Assembly: GCA_902780025.1 (NCBI GenBank)
Contig: CACZDV010000021.1
Location: forward strand, 1-50,238
Origin: an uncultured Prevotellaceae bacterium
Lineage (GTDB): Bacteria; Bacteroidota; Bacteroidia; Bacteroidales; Bacteroidaceae
DNA: 50,238 bases
Direction of reading: 5' to 3'
Positions 16,042-23,731 of this stretch are shown in pieces. Position 1 is the first letter of the stretch. Each line of letters starts with the position of its first letter. The notes beneath the pieces are model-generated. The model was not told the DNA's origin, did no database searches, and worked only from the letters and a program-made list of their open reading frames with translations. Position numbers and translations under genes: made by a program.

Positions 16042-17465
16042 AGCATTTCTCGTGGGTCGGTTATTACTCCTGTTACGGCAGCGGCAGCAGCGGTCAGCGG
16101 CGAGGCTAAGATGGTGCGGGCACCAGGTCCTTGGCGACCTTCGAAGTTGCGATTCGAGGTTGAGACGGCTAACTTGCCCGCAGGCACCTTGTCGTCGTTC
16201 ATCGCCAAGCAGGCTGAGCAGCCTGGCTGACGGATCTCGAAGCCTGCTTCTGCCAACACCTTGTCGAGGCCCTCGTCCTCAATCTGCTGACGGACGGCCC
16301 ATGAACCTGGCACCAGCCAAGCCACCACGTCGTCAGCCTTCTTGCGGCCTTTCACGATGGATGCAAAAGCACGGAAGTCCTCGATGCGGCCATTGGTGCA
16401 GGCGCCGAGGAAGACGTAGTCGACCTTCGTACCCAATAGTTGCTGGTTGGGGATGAAGCCCATATATTTAAGAGAACGCAAGACCCCCTCCGTCTCCCCC
16501 TGTTTAGGGGGAGTGTTGGTAGCCTCCCCTAAACAGGGGAGGTTGGAGGGGTCTGGTATGCGCTCCGTAATCCCTATTCCCATCCCTGGATTGGTTCCAT
16601 AAGTGATTCGCGGCTCAATGTCTTCCGCATTGAATGTCAGTTCCTTATCAAAAACGGCGTCATTGCCACTTCGGAGTGTGCGCCAGTAGGCGACTGCCTT
16701 GTCCCAAGCCTCGCCCTTGGGGGCAAACTCACGACCTTTTATATAGTTAAAGGTCACGTCGTCAGGAGCGATGAAGCCACCACGTGCCCCCATCTCTATC
16801 GAGAGGTTGCAGAGCGTCAGGCGACCTTCCATCGACATAGTGGTGATGACGTCACCTGCATACTCCACAAAGTAGCCCGTAGCGCCCGAGGTCGTCAGCT
16901 GCGACATCAGGTAGAGGGCCACGTCCTTGGCAGTCACGCCCTTCTGCAGCTTACCGTTGACGTTGATGCGCATCGACTTGGGCTTCTGCTGCAGGATGCA
17001 TTGCGAGGCCATCACCATCTCCACCTCCGAGGTGCCGATGCCGAAGGCGACAGCGCCCATAGCGCCGTGGGTCGAGGTGTGGGAGTCGCCACAGACGATG
17101 GTCATACCAGGCAGCGAAAGCCCCTTCTCAGGGCCTACGACGTGGATGATACCGTTGTCGCGTGTGCCCATACCGTAGTGCGTCAGTCCGAACTCACGGG
17201 CATTGCGCTCCAACGTGTCCACCTGCTGCTTCGAGACGGGGTCGACGATGGGCTGGTCCTGATCGTGAGTCGGTGTATTGTGGTCGGGCATGCAGTAGAT
17301 CTTCTCTGGACGGAAACACTTCAGTCCGCGAGCTCTCAGACCGTCGAAGGCCTGCGGCGACGTCACCTCATGGCAGTACAGACGGTCGATATACAGTTGT
17401 GTGGGGCCGTCGGCTACCTGTTGCACGACGTGCTGGTCCCAAATCTTGTCAAACAGCGTATTCAT
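16038..17465 (-). CDS. leuC: 3-isopropylmalate dehydratase, large subunit, with an in-frame palindromic insert
   Basis: 475 residues. The [4Fe-4S] aconitase-type subunit: it has the [19 protein letters not shown] and GACTNGR motifs and the cluster cysteines (near 356 and in PGCSACL near 413-416). Residues 305-328 ([10 protein letters not shown]...TEGV) are encoded exactly by a 72-bp palindromic repeat, 24 whole codons, in a variable region between the last two domains. The E. coli enzyme has 466 residues, so the insert lengthens or replaces a linker without obvious loss of function. Overlaps of 4 bp on both sides tie it to leuA and leuD. Confidence 0.95.
   Translation of the reverse strand: MNTLFDKIWDQHVVQQVADGPTQLYIDRLYCHEVTSPQAFDGLRARGLKCFRPEKIYCMPDHNTPTHDQDQPIVDPVSKQQVDTLERNAREFGLTHYGMGTRDNGIIHVVGPEKGLSLPGMTIVCGDSHTSTHGAMGAVAFGIGTSEVEMVMASQCILQQKPKSMRINVNGKLQKGVTAKDVALYLMSQLTTSGATGYFVEYAGDVITTMSMEGRLTLCNLSIEMGARGGFIAPDDVTFNYIKGREFAPKGEAWDKAVAYWRTLRSGNDAVFDKELTFNAEDIEPRITYGTNPGMGIGITERIPDPSNLPCLGEATNTPPKQGETEGVLRSLKYMGFIPNQQLLGTKVDYVFLGACTNGRIEDFRAFASIVKGRKKADDVVAWLVPGSWAVRQQIEDEGLDKVLAEAGFEIRQPGCSACLAMNDDKVPAGKLAVSTSNRNFEGRQGPGARTILASPLTAAAAAVTGVITDPREML
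16482..16553. repeat. 72-bp palindromic element inside leuC
   Basis: Outer arms GACCCCCTCC (16482-16491) and GGAGGGGTC (16545-16553) enclose two inner palindromes, CTCCCCCTGTTTAGGGGGAG (16493-16512) and CCTCCCCTAAACAGGGGAGG (16523-16542), which are themselves inverted copies of each other. The right end is at a codon boundary of leuC and the length is 24 codons. Confidence 0.85.
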
Positions 17466-18958
17466 TCTACCTTGAACTTATTGATACAGTCAATATATGC
17501 TTCTACGGAGGCTGTCACGATGTCGGTATCGGCACCAAAGCCATAATAGAGCTGGCCGTCGTACTCCACCTGCATGTGAACCTTACCCACATCGTCGGAG
17601 CCTTTCGAGATGGCCTGTATGGTAAACTCCTTCAGCGTCATCTGTTTCATGATGATGCGCTTTAGCGCCTTGATGGCAGCATCCACAGGGCCGTTGCCCG
17701 AGGCGGCAGCCTCAAATTTCTGACCGCTGATATCAAGACCTATCGAGGCCACCGACTTCACACCCTTACCCGTCGTCACCTGCAGGAAGTCCAAACGGAC
17801 GGCATGCTGGTCGGCGGTGTCGGCACCTGCCAGCATCAGCACATCGGCATCGGCCACCTCCTTCTTCTGGTCGGCAAGTTGCAGGAACTTTTCATAGATC
17901 TTATCGAGTTTCGAATCCTCGACATCGACGCCGTTAACGTGCAGGCGATGCTTCAGGGCGGCACGTCCAGAGCGGGCCGTCAGCACGATGCTATTGTCAT
18001 CGATGCCCACGTCCTTCGGGTCCATAATTTCGTAGGTATGCACGTTCTTCAGCACACCGTCCTGATGGATGCCCGATGAGTGGGCAAAGGCGTTGCGTCC
18101 CACGATGGCCTTGTTGGGTTGTACGGGCATGTTCATCAGGCTCGACACCATGCGGCTGATGGGGTATATCTTCGTGGTGTTGATGTTCGTCTCGATGCCT
18201 ATCGACTTGTGACATTTCAATATCATGGCTATCTCCTCCAACGAGGTGTTGCCAGCCCGTTCGCCGATGCCGTTGACCGTCACCTCAACCTGACGGGCTC
18301 CTGCCAACACACCATTCAGCGAGTTGGCCGTTGCCATTCCGAGGTCGTTGTGGCAATGGGTCGAGATGATGGCACGGTCAATGCCGTCGACATGTTCCAT
18401 CAGGTACTTGATTTTCTCGTAGTACTCCTGCGGCAGACAGTAGCCCGTCGTGTCAGGAATGTTCACTACCGTCGCACCAGCCTTGATGACGGCCTCCACC
18501 ACCCTTGCCAGATACTCGTTGTCCGTACGTCCGGCATCCTCGCAGTAGAACTCCACATCGTCCACGTAGCGCTTGGCGTACTTCGTGGCCTCTACCGCCC
18601 GCTCCAGAATCTCCTCACGGGTAGAGTTGAACTTGTACTGGATGTGCTCGTCTGAGGTGCCGATACCCGTGTGGATGCGCTTGTGTTTGGCATACTTCAG
18701 GGCCTCGAAGGCCACATCGATGTCGTGCTCAACGGCTCGCGTCAGCGCACAGATGGTAGGCCACGTGACGGCCTTCGAAATCTCAATCACTGAGTTGAAG
18801 TCACCAGGACTGGACACAGGAAATCCTGCTTCAATCACGTCGACGCCCAACTGCTCAAGCGCCTTAGCCACCTGTATCTTCTCAACCGTGTTGAGTTGGC
18901 AGCCAGGCACCTGTTCACCGTCGCGCAGCGTCGTGTCGAAAATAAACAATCTGTTCAT
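17462..18958 (-). CDS. leuA: 2-isopropylmalate synthase
   Basis: 498 residues, normal length. It condenses acetyl-CoA with 2-oxoisovalerate, the first step to leucine. [16 protein letters not shown] (8-23) opens the barrel, the metal site HCHND is near 202, and the C-terminal alpha/beta domain (about 370-498) is the leucine feedback site. It is the first structural gene of the operon, preceded by an attenuator; its immediate upstream spacer is a string of AAATAGT-like repeats. Confidence 0.95.
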   Translation of the reverse strand: MNRLFIFDTTLRDGEQVPGCQLNTVEKIQVAKALEQLGVDVIEAGFPVSSPGDFNSVIEISKAVTWPTICALTRAVEHDIDVAFEALKYAKHKRIHTGIGTSDEHIQYKFNSTREEILERAVEATKYAKRYVDDVEFYCEDAGRTDNEYLARVVEAVIKAGATVVNIPDTTGYCLPQEYYEKIKYLMEHVDGIDRAIISTHCHNDLGMATANSLNGVLAGARQVEVTVNGIGERAGNTSLEEIAMILKCHKSIGIETNINTTKIYPISRMVSSLMNMPVQPNKAIVGRNAFAHSSGIHQDGVLKNVHTYEIMDPKDVGIDDNSIVLTARSGRAALKHRLHVNGVDVEDSKLDKIYEKFLQLADQKKEVADADVLMLAGADTADQHAVRLDFLQVTTGKGVKSVASIGLDISGQKFEAAASGNGPVDAAIKALKRIIMKQMTLKEFTIQAISKGSDDVGKVHMQVEYDGQLYYGFGADTDIVTASVEAYIDCINKFKVE

Positions 18959-18964
18959 CTTACA

Positions 18965-18996
18965 ATTTGACTATTTTACTATTTGACTATTTGGCA
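18965..18996 (-). repeat. AAATAGTC-type repeated spacer before leuA
   Basis: On the minus strand the spacer contains AAATAGTC twice and AAATAGTA once, in tandem, ending 6 bp before the leuA ATG. The 20-mer at 18965-18984 matches the spacer before purC (21201-21220) at 19 of 20 positions. Confidence 0.7.
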
Positions 18997-19010
18997 ATTT
19001 CACCTTAACG

Positions 19011-19048
19011 AAAAAAGCCTCTCTACACCCGGAAGTGAGAAAGGCTTT
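19011..19048 (-). terminator. Leu operon attenuator terminator
   Basis: On the minus strand AAAGCC...TCTC pairs with GAGAGGCTTT (a two-base T bulge in the 5' arm), followed by six T (19016-19011). The loop side contains TCACTTCCGG (19038-19029), which can instead pair with the leader region. Confidence 0.85.
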
Positions 19049-19102
19049 GTATTGTCGTTGTTCGTCTTACGTCTGATTATACACACACCCCGTCACTTCC
19101 GG
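19029..19102 (-). promoter_or_regulatory. Antiterminator pairing of the leu attenuator
   Basis: CCGGAAGTGA (minus strand, 19102-19093, inside the leader peptide codons) is exactly complementary to TCACTTCCGG (19038-19029) inside the terminator. A ribosome stalled at the upstream Leu/Ile codons would leave this pairing free to form and break the terminator; a ribosome that reads through covers it and allows termination. Confidence 0.8.
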
Positions 19103-19157
19103 CCGCCTTGCGCAGTCGAATAATAATGAGGCTGTTAATCAGGTTCAGACTTGTCAT
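19077..19157 (-). CDS. leuL: Branched-chain amino acid leader peptide
   Basis: 26 codons from ATG 19157 to TAA 19079-19077. Leu is at 4, 6, 10 and 15, Ile at 7, 11, 12 and 13, Val at 24 and 26; the core LNLINSLIIIRL has eight control codons in twelve. It precedes the alternative hairpins described here and lies about 29 bp downstream of a consensus -7 box. This is a classical ribosome-mediated attenuator reading leucine and isoleucine supply. No other coding potential is seen in 18959-19387. Confidence 0.9.
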   Translation of the reverse strand: MTSLNLINSLIIIRLRKAAGSDGVCV

Positions 19158-19186
19158 TTTTACACGCTTTTTACGTTTATCGGCTG

Positions 19187-19218
19187 CAAAAGTACACATT
19201 TCTCCTGAAACCACCAAA
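19187..19218 (-). promoter_or_regulatory. Promoter of the leu operon
   Basis: TTTG (19218-19215), exactly 20 bp, TACTTTTG (19194-19187) on the minus strand. Confidence 0.8.
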
Positions 19219-19265
19219 CAATTTGTCACTTTTTTTCTGTTTGGGCAACTCTTTACTCTTTACAA

Positions 19266-19295
19266 AAACGGTTACGGTTGCTGCTATGACCGTTT
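19266..19295. promoter_or_regulatory. AAACGGT/ACCGTTT inverted repeat
   Basis: AAACGGT (19266-19272) and ACCGTTT (19289-19295) are perfect inverted arms 16 bp apart, upstream of the leu promoter. It may be a weak hairpin or a binding site; nothing else supports a role. Confidence 0.3.
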
Positions 19296-19318
19296 GGTAG
19301 GTAGCAGAAAGCGGGGAC

Positions 19319-19378
19319 TTTAGTCCGACCAAAGGGGGTAGTTTACTCCGACTAAAAGGTGAGTTTACTCCGACCAAA
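19319..19378 (+). repeat. Array of three 15-bp dyads (TTTAGTCCGACCAAA type)
   Basis: TTTAGTCCGACCAAA (19319-19333), TTTACTCCGACTAAA (19342-19356) and TTTACTCCGACCAAA (19364-19378), separated by 8 and 7 bp. Each is an imperfect dyad around a central C. The array ends 10 bp after the DUF5715-like gene and lies about 100 bp upstream of the leu promoter. A second array with the same geometry is at 49424-49483. Confidence 0.8.
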
Positions 19379-19387
19379 GTTACAGCG

Positions 19388-20161
19388 TCAACGGACGGTC
19401 ATGTGAAAGCAGCCCTGCTTCACCTCATACTTGATGTAGCAGCGGCCCTGCTGGCGCATATCGCGGAGCACTTCCGAGAGCACAAACTTCAAGGTATCGT
19501 TGCGCACTTCGCGGCGGCGGGGACCGTCAGGATCCTCCACCGTCTCATAGCGGTTGTAGCAGATGTCGAACGTCGTGCCGTATAAATGGCAGGAGTTCTC
19601 GGTGGCATTGCCGTTGAAGCGGCGCAGGCGGTTTACGTCCTCCTCCGTACGCAGCACGCTGGTAACGATGAAACGGTGCAGGGGTACACCTTTTATATAT
19701 AAGGAGTCGAAGAAAGCCTGTCCGATGTCTTGCAGCAAGACGGCAGCACGGGGCACGAGGTAGGGAATGCTCTGACGCAGGGGGTCGACGTGATAGTAGG
19801 GCGAACTGGCGACATAGACCAGTTCCTTTTTGCGCGCCTCAGCATCGGCACGGTTCTTGACGGGCGTCACACCCCATTGCTGGGCAGCCACAAGCTGGAC
19901 GGCATTGGTATCGGGGAACTCCGCCTTGTAGCTGGGCACACTCGTGATACGATGCGGACGAGTGTCGGCAAACGATGTGGGTTTCGGCGGTTCTTGCCGC
20001 CGCACCTGCACAGGCTCAGTCTCCATCGGCTTTTCCTCGGGAACTTCTGTCTCGACAACCGCTGTAGGCTTGGCAACGTCGGGGAACACCGAGCGCACCA
20101 CTAGTAGCAGAAGTGTGACAACAATAAAGCCCTGCAAATATCTCTTTTTCGTCAGTTTCAT
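19388..20161 (-). CDS. DUF5715-like membrane-anchored protein, M15 peptidase-like
   Basis: 257 residues from the ATG at 20161 (MKLTKKRYLQ), chosen because the next upstream start would lie within the promoter. A single N-terminal membrane segment (about 10-28) is followed by a Pro/Glu-rich linker (about 35-75) and a globular domain. Its C-terminal part has SxR...H..GTTFDICYNR and a final CFHMTVR, the spacing of His, Asp and His metal ligands in D,D-carboxypeptidases of the M15/VanY fold, so a periplasmic cell-wall role is plausible. Divergent from phoH. Confidence 0.65.
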   Translation of the reverse strand: MKLTKKRYLQGFIVVTLLLLVVRSVFPDVAKPTAVVETEVPEEKPMETEPVQVRRQEPPKPTSFADTRPHRITSVPSYKAEFPDTNAVQLVAAQQWGVTPVKNRADAEARKKELVYVASSPYYHVDPLRQSIPYLVPRAAVLLQDIGQAFFDSLYIKGVPLHRFIVTSVLRTEEDVNRLRRFNGNATENSCHLYGTTFDICYNRYETVEDPDGPRRREVRNDTLKFVLSEVLRDMRQQGRCYIKYEVKQGCFHMTVR

Positions 20162-20183
20162 AAAAAAATTCTGTTTCGAGGTG

Positions 20184-20215
20184 CAAAGATACAAATATTT
20201 TGCGTAACTTTGCAA
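20184..20215 (-). promoter_or_regulatory. Promoter of the DUF5715-like gene
   Basis: TTG (20215-20213), 21 bp, TATCTTTG (20191-20184) on the minus strand; 22 bp before the start codon. Confidence 0.7.
20205..20212 (+). promoter_or_regulatory. -7 box of phoH
   Basis: TAACTTTG on the plus strand, 27 bp before the proposed TTG start of phoH. It overlaps the opposing promoter, so the two polymerases compete for the same DNA. Confidence 0.6.
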
Positions 20216-20239
20216 GCAAAATTAAAATTTGTATACAGA

Positions 20240-21184
20240 TTGATAGAGAAGCACATCGTTTTGGAGGATATTGACACCGTGGTGTTCTACGGTGTCGGCA
20301 ATTGTCATCTACAGATGATCCGCTCGCTCTACCCCAAGTTGAGGGTCGTGGCACGCGACAACGTGATTCGCGTCCTGGGCGACGAGGAACAGATGGCAGC
20401 CTTCGAGGAAAGCATTGAGCAGATACGGCGTCACATCCTGAAGTTCAACTCGCTGACCGAGGAGGACATACTCGACATCATCCGAGGCGGACACACCAAG
20501 GAAGTGCCCGACGACGTGGTGGTCTACACAATGTCGGGACGCCCCATCAAGGCTCGCACAGAGAACCAGCAGCGGCTGATAGAGGCTTACAAGCAGAACG
20601 ACATGGTGTTTGCCGTAGGACCGGCGGGAACGGGTAAGACGTACCTCTCGATAGCGTTGGCCGTGAAGGCGCTGAAGGAGAAGACGGCCAAGAAGATCAT
20701 CCTCTCGCGACCCGCCGTCGAGGCAGGCGAGAAGTTAGGTTTCCTGCCCGGAGACATGAAGGACAAGATTGACCCCTACCTGCAACCGCTCTACGACGCG
20801 CTAGAGGACATGCTGCCGCAGGTGAAGCTGCAGGACATGATGGAGAAGCACCAGATACAGATAGCGCCGCTGGCCTTCATGCGAGGAAGGACGCTGAGCG
20901 ACGCCGTCGTCATACTGGACGAGGCACAAAACACGACACCCGCGCAGATACGGATGTTCCTCACCCGCATGGGATGGAACACGAAGATGATTATCACGGG
21001 CGACATGACGCAGATTGACTTGCCGCGACCGCAGAAGAGCGGACTCATCGAAGCACTACGGGTGCTCGACGGACTGGAGGGCATCGGCGTGGTGAATCTC
21101 GATCGCAGCGACATCGTCCGCCACAAGCTCGTCACCCGCATCGTCAATGCCTACGAGCAGTTCGATAAGGAAATGAAGGAGTAG
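20240..21184 (+). CDS. phoH: PhoH-like ATPase
   Basis: 314 residues from a TTG start at 20240, giving the usual family N-terminus (M)IEKHIVLEDIDTVVFYGVGN. An earlier in-frame TTG at 20210 overlaps the -7 box and cannot be translated from that promoter. An N-terminal KH-like/single-strand-binding part (about 1-100) precedes the P-loop ATPase: Walker A GPAGTGKTY near 127-135 and Walker B VVILDEAQN near 220-230. PhoH/YbeZ proteins act in RNA metabolism and ribosome maturation together with YbeY. It heads a plus-strand run of purC, menG, aroE and purM. Confidence 0.9.
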   Translation: MIEKHIVLEDIDTVVFYGVGNCHLQMIRSLYPKLRVVARDNVIRVLGDEEQMAAFEESIEQIRRHILKFNSLTEEDILDIIRGGHTKEVPDDVVVYTMSGRPIKARTENQQRLIEAYKQNDMVFAVGPAGTGKTYLSIALAVKALKEKTAKKIILSRPAVEAGEKLGFLPGDMKDKIDPYLQPLYDALEDMLPQVKLQDMMEKHQIQIAPLAFMRGRTLSDAVVILDEAQNTTPAQIRMFLTRMGWNTKMIITGDMTQIDLPRPQKSGLIEALRVLDGLEGIGVVNLDRSDIVRHKLVTRIVNAYEQFDKEMKE

Positions 21185-21200
21185 CAATTGTCTAATAATG

Positions 21201-21220
21201 AAATAGTAAAATTGTCAAAT
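21201..21220 (+). repeat. Spacer repeat before purC shared with leuA
   Basis: AAATAGTAAAATTGTCAAAT lies 6 bp before the purC ATG and matches the spacer just before leuA (18984-18965, minus strand) at 19 of 20 bases, in the same orientation and at the same distance from the start. Confidence 0.7.
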
Positions 21221-21226
21221 ATAAAG

Positions 21227-22174
21227 ATGAAAGCATTAACAAAGACTGATTTCCACTTCAAGGGACAGAAAAGCGTGTACCACGGAAAGGTACGCGATGT
21301 GTATGATATCAACGACGACCTGCTGGTGATGGTGGCCACAGACCGCATCTCGGCATTCGACGTAGTGCTGCCCAAGGGTATCCCCTACAAGGGACAGGTA
21401 CTGAACCAGATTGCCGCCAAGTTCCTCGACTTGACTACCGATATCTGTCCCAACTGGAAGCTGGGAACGCCCGACCCGATGGTGACCGTCGGACTGAAGT
21501 GCGAAGGTTTCCGCGTGGAGATGATTATCCGCTCCATACTGACAGGCTCGGCCTGGCGCGAGTACAAGAACGGTTGCCGCGAACTCTGCGGCGTTAAGCT
21601 GCCCGACGGCATGAAGGAGAACGAACGCTTCCCGGAGCCCATCATCACCCCGACGACCAAGGCCGACGAGGGTCACGACATGAATATCTCGAAGGAGGAA
21701 ATCATTCGTCAGGGACTCGTCTCTGCTGAGGACTACGCCATAATGGAGGACTACACGCGCCGCATCTTTGCCCGCGGACAGAAGATTGCCGCCCTGCACG
21801 GACTCATCCTCGTCGATACGAAGTACGAATTCGGCAAGCGCGACGGCAAGGTCTACCTCATCGACGAAGTACACACTCCTGACAGCAGCCGTTACTTCTA
21901 TGCCGACGGCTACGAAGAGAAGCTGGCCAAGGGTGAGCCTCAGAAACAGCTCTCGAAGGAGTTCGTACGCCAATGGCTCATCGAGCACGACTTCATGAAC
22001 GAGCCCGGACAGGTAATGCCCGAGATTACCGACGAGTATGCCGAGAGTGTCAGCGAGCGATACATCGAACTCTATGAGCACATCGTAGGCGAGAAGTTTG
22101 ACAAGGCTGTAGAAGAAGGCGACATCGCCGCCCGTATCGAGCGCAATGTCAGCGAGTGGCTGAAAAACAGGTAA
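21227..22174 (+). CDS. purC: Phosphoribosylaminoimidazole-succinocarboxamide synthase
   Basis: 315 residues from the ATG at 21227; an upstream TTG at 21188 would only add residues encoded by the repeat spacer. SAICAR synthase joins aspartate to CAIR with ATP in purine synthesis. Seen: KVRDVYDI near the N-terminus, [13 protein letters not shown], the aspartate/CAIR-binding SAWREY segment and the [13 protein letters not shown] block, all in order. Length fits the longer, Bacteroidetes and yeast-like type rather than the 237-residue E. coli form. Confidence 0.95.
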   Translation: MKALTKTDFHFKGQKSVYHGKVRDVYDINDDLLVMVATDRISAFDVVLPKGIPYKGQVLNQIAAKFLDLTTDICPNWKLGTPDPMVTVGLKCEGFRVEMIIRSILTGSAWREYKNGCRELCGVKLPDGMKENERFPEPIITPTTKADEGHDMNISKEEIIRQGLVSAEDYAIMEDYTRRIFARGQKIAALHGLILVDTKYEFGKRDGKVYLIDEVHTPDSSRYFYADGYEEKLAKGEPQKQLSKEFVRQWLIEHDFMNEPGQVMPEITDEYAESVSERYIELYEHIVGEKFDKAVEEGDIAARIERNVSEWLKNR

Positions 22175-22207
22175 TAACCCAGAAGTCCCAGTAGCCCCAG
22201 AAGCACC

Positions 22208-22942
22208 ATGTCATATCAGCAGGAAAAAATAGTCCCCTACAACGACGGCGAGAAAGCCCAGCAGGTGGAGGCGATGTTCGACAACATTGCACCTACCTAC
22301 GACCAGCTGAACCATAGGCTGTCGTGGGACATTGACCGCGGATGGCGACGAAAGGCCATTCAGCAGTTGGTGCCCTACAAACCCGAAGCCGTGCTTGACA
22401 TAGCTACAGGGACGGGCGACTTTGCTATCCTCGCAGCACAGATGCTGCAACCCAAGCGGCTCGTGGGAGCCGACATCAGCGAGGGCATGATGCAGATAGG
22501 CCGACAGAAAGTAGAGACGCTGGGACTCAGCAACATCGTGACGTTTGAGAAGGAGGACTGCCTACACCTATCTTATAATAATAACACATTCGACGCCGTC
22601 ACCGCCGCCTTCGGCATCCGTAACTTTGCCGACCTCGACCGCGGACTCTCTGAAATGTGCCGCGTACTGCGACCAGGAGGACATCTGAGCATTGTGGAAC
22701 TGACCACCCCACCCCGCTTCCCTATGAAGCAGCTGTTCCACCTCTACTCACACACCGTGCTGCCCGTCTACGGACGGCTCGTCAGCAAGGACCGCAGCGC
22801 CTACTCCTACCTGACACAGACCATCGAAGCCTTCCCGCAGGGAGAATTCATGGTCGACATACTGCGTAAGGCGGGATTCAGCGAGGCAACCTTCAAACGG
22901 CTCACCTTCGGCATCTGTACGATGTATTTTGCAACTAAATAA
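22208..22942 (+). CDS. menG: Demethylmenaquinone methyltransferase
   Basis: 244 residues, normal length. A class I SAM methyltransferase with motif [14 protein letters not shown] (about 61-73), the [10 protein letters not shown] block and the UbiE/MenG signatures FGIRNFADL and RVLRPGGHL. It makes menaquinone from demethylmenaquinone for anaerobic respiration, as expected in a bacterium using menaquinone. The 33-bp spacer from purC is made of CCCAGAAG/CCCAGTAG-like repeats. Confidence 0.92.
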   Translation: MSYQQEKIVPYNDGEKAQQVEAMFDNIAPTYDQLNHRLSWDIDRGWRRKAIQQLVPYKPEAVLDIATGTGDFAILAAQMLQPKRLVGADISEGMMQIGRQKVETLGLSNIVTFEKEDCLHLSYNNNTFDAVTAAFGIRNFADLDRGLSEMCRVLRPGGHLSIVELTTPPRFPMKQLFHLYSHTVLPVYGRLVSKDRSAYSYLTQTIEAFPQGEFMVDILRKAGFSEATFKRLTFGICTMYFATK

Positions 22943-22951
22943 ACCCTGAAT

Positions 22952-23698
22952 ATGGAAAGATACGGACTCATCGGCTACCCCTTAGGCCACTCGTTCTCTA
23001 TCAGCTACTTCAACCAGAAGTTTGCCGACGAAGGCATCAATGCCAAGTACGAGAACTACGAAATCTCAAGCATCGACCAGCTGCAGGAGATTCTTGATAC
23101 TGTCACAGATCTGCGAGGGCTGAACGTCACCATACCTTATAAGGAAAAGGTGATTGACTTCCTCGACAGCATCACGCCCGAGGCACAGGCTATCGGGGCC
23201 GTCAATGTCATCCGCGTGACCCATGAAGGGAACAAAGTCAAGCTGAAAGGATACAACAGCGACGTCATCGGCTTCACGCAGAGCATAGAACCCATGATTG
23301 ATAAGAAGTGGCACAAGAAGGCACTCATACTCGGCACAGGCGGAGCATCGAAGGCCATCAACTACGGACTGAAATCATTGGGGCTTGAGACGGTCTTCGT
23401 CAGTCGCTACCAGCGACCAGGAACCGTCCAGTATGCCGACATCACGCCCGAAGTCATCCGTGAGTACAATGTCGTCGTCAACTGCACACCCGTAGGAATG
23501 TACCCCCATACCGAGGAATGTCCGCAACTGCCCTACGAGGCGATGGACTATCACACCATTCTCTACGACCTGATTTACAATCCTGACGAGACGCTGTTCA
23601 TGAAACGTGGACGCGAACAGGGAGCCGAGGTGAAGAACGGACTCGAGATGCTACTGCTGCAAGCCTTTGCATCGTGGGAGTTCTGGCATGAGAAATAA
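22952..23698 (+). CDS. aroE: Shikimate dehydrogenase
   Basis: 248 residues. It reduces 3-dehydroshikimate with NADPH in chorismate synthesis. The N-terminal shikimate motif GYPLGHSFS (6-14), the catalytic Lys in NVTIPYKE (about 58-65), the GTGGASKA dinucleotide loop and NCTPVGMYP are all present. At 248 residues it is a little shorter than the E. coli enzyme (272), as in other Bacteroidetes. It begins 9 bp after menG. Confidence 0.93.
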   Translation: MERYGLIGYPLGHSFSISYFNQKFADEGINAKYENYEISSIDQLQEILDTVTDLRGLNVTIPYKEKVIDFLDSITPEAQAIGAVNVIRVTHEGNKVKLKGYNSDVIGFTQSIEPMIDKKWHKKALILGTGGASKAINYGLKSLGLETVFVSRYQRPGTVQYADITPEVIREYNVVVNCTPVGMYPHTEECPQLPYEAMDYHTILYDLIYNPDETLFMKRGREQGAEVKNGLEMLLLQAFASWEFWHEK

Positions 23699-23731
23699 TT
23701 GAGAGACAGAAAGATTGAGAAATTGAAGATT

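Noticed and set aside
19319-19378. CRISPR or terminator series
   Set aside because: The spacers are only 7-8 bp and the dyads have no loop long enough for an RNA hairpin, nor T runs.
21236-22081. Minus-strand frame of 281 codons
   Set aside because: Shadow of purC; the purC frame has all expected motifs.
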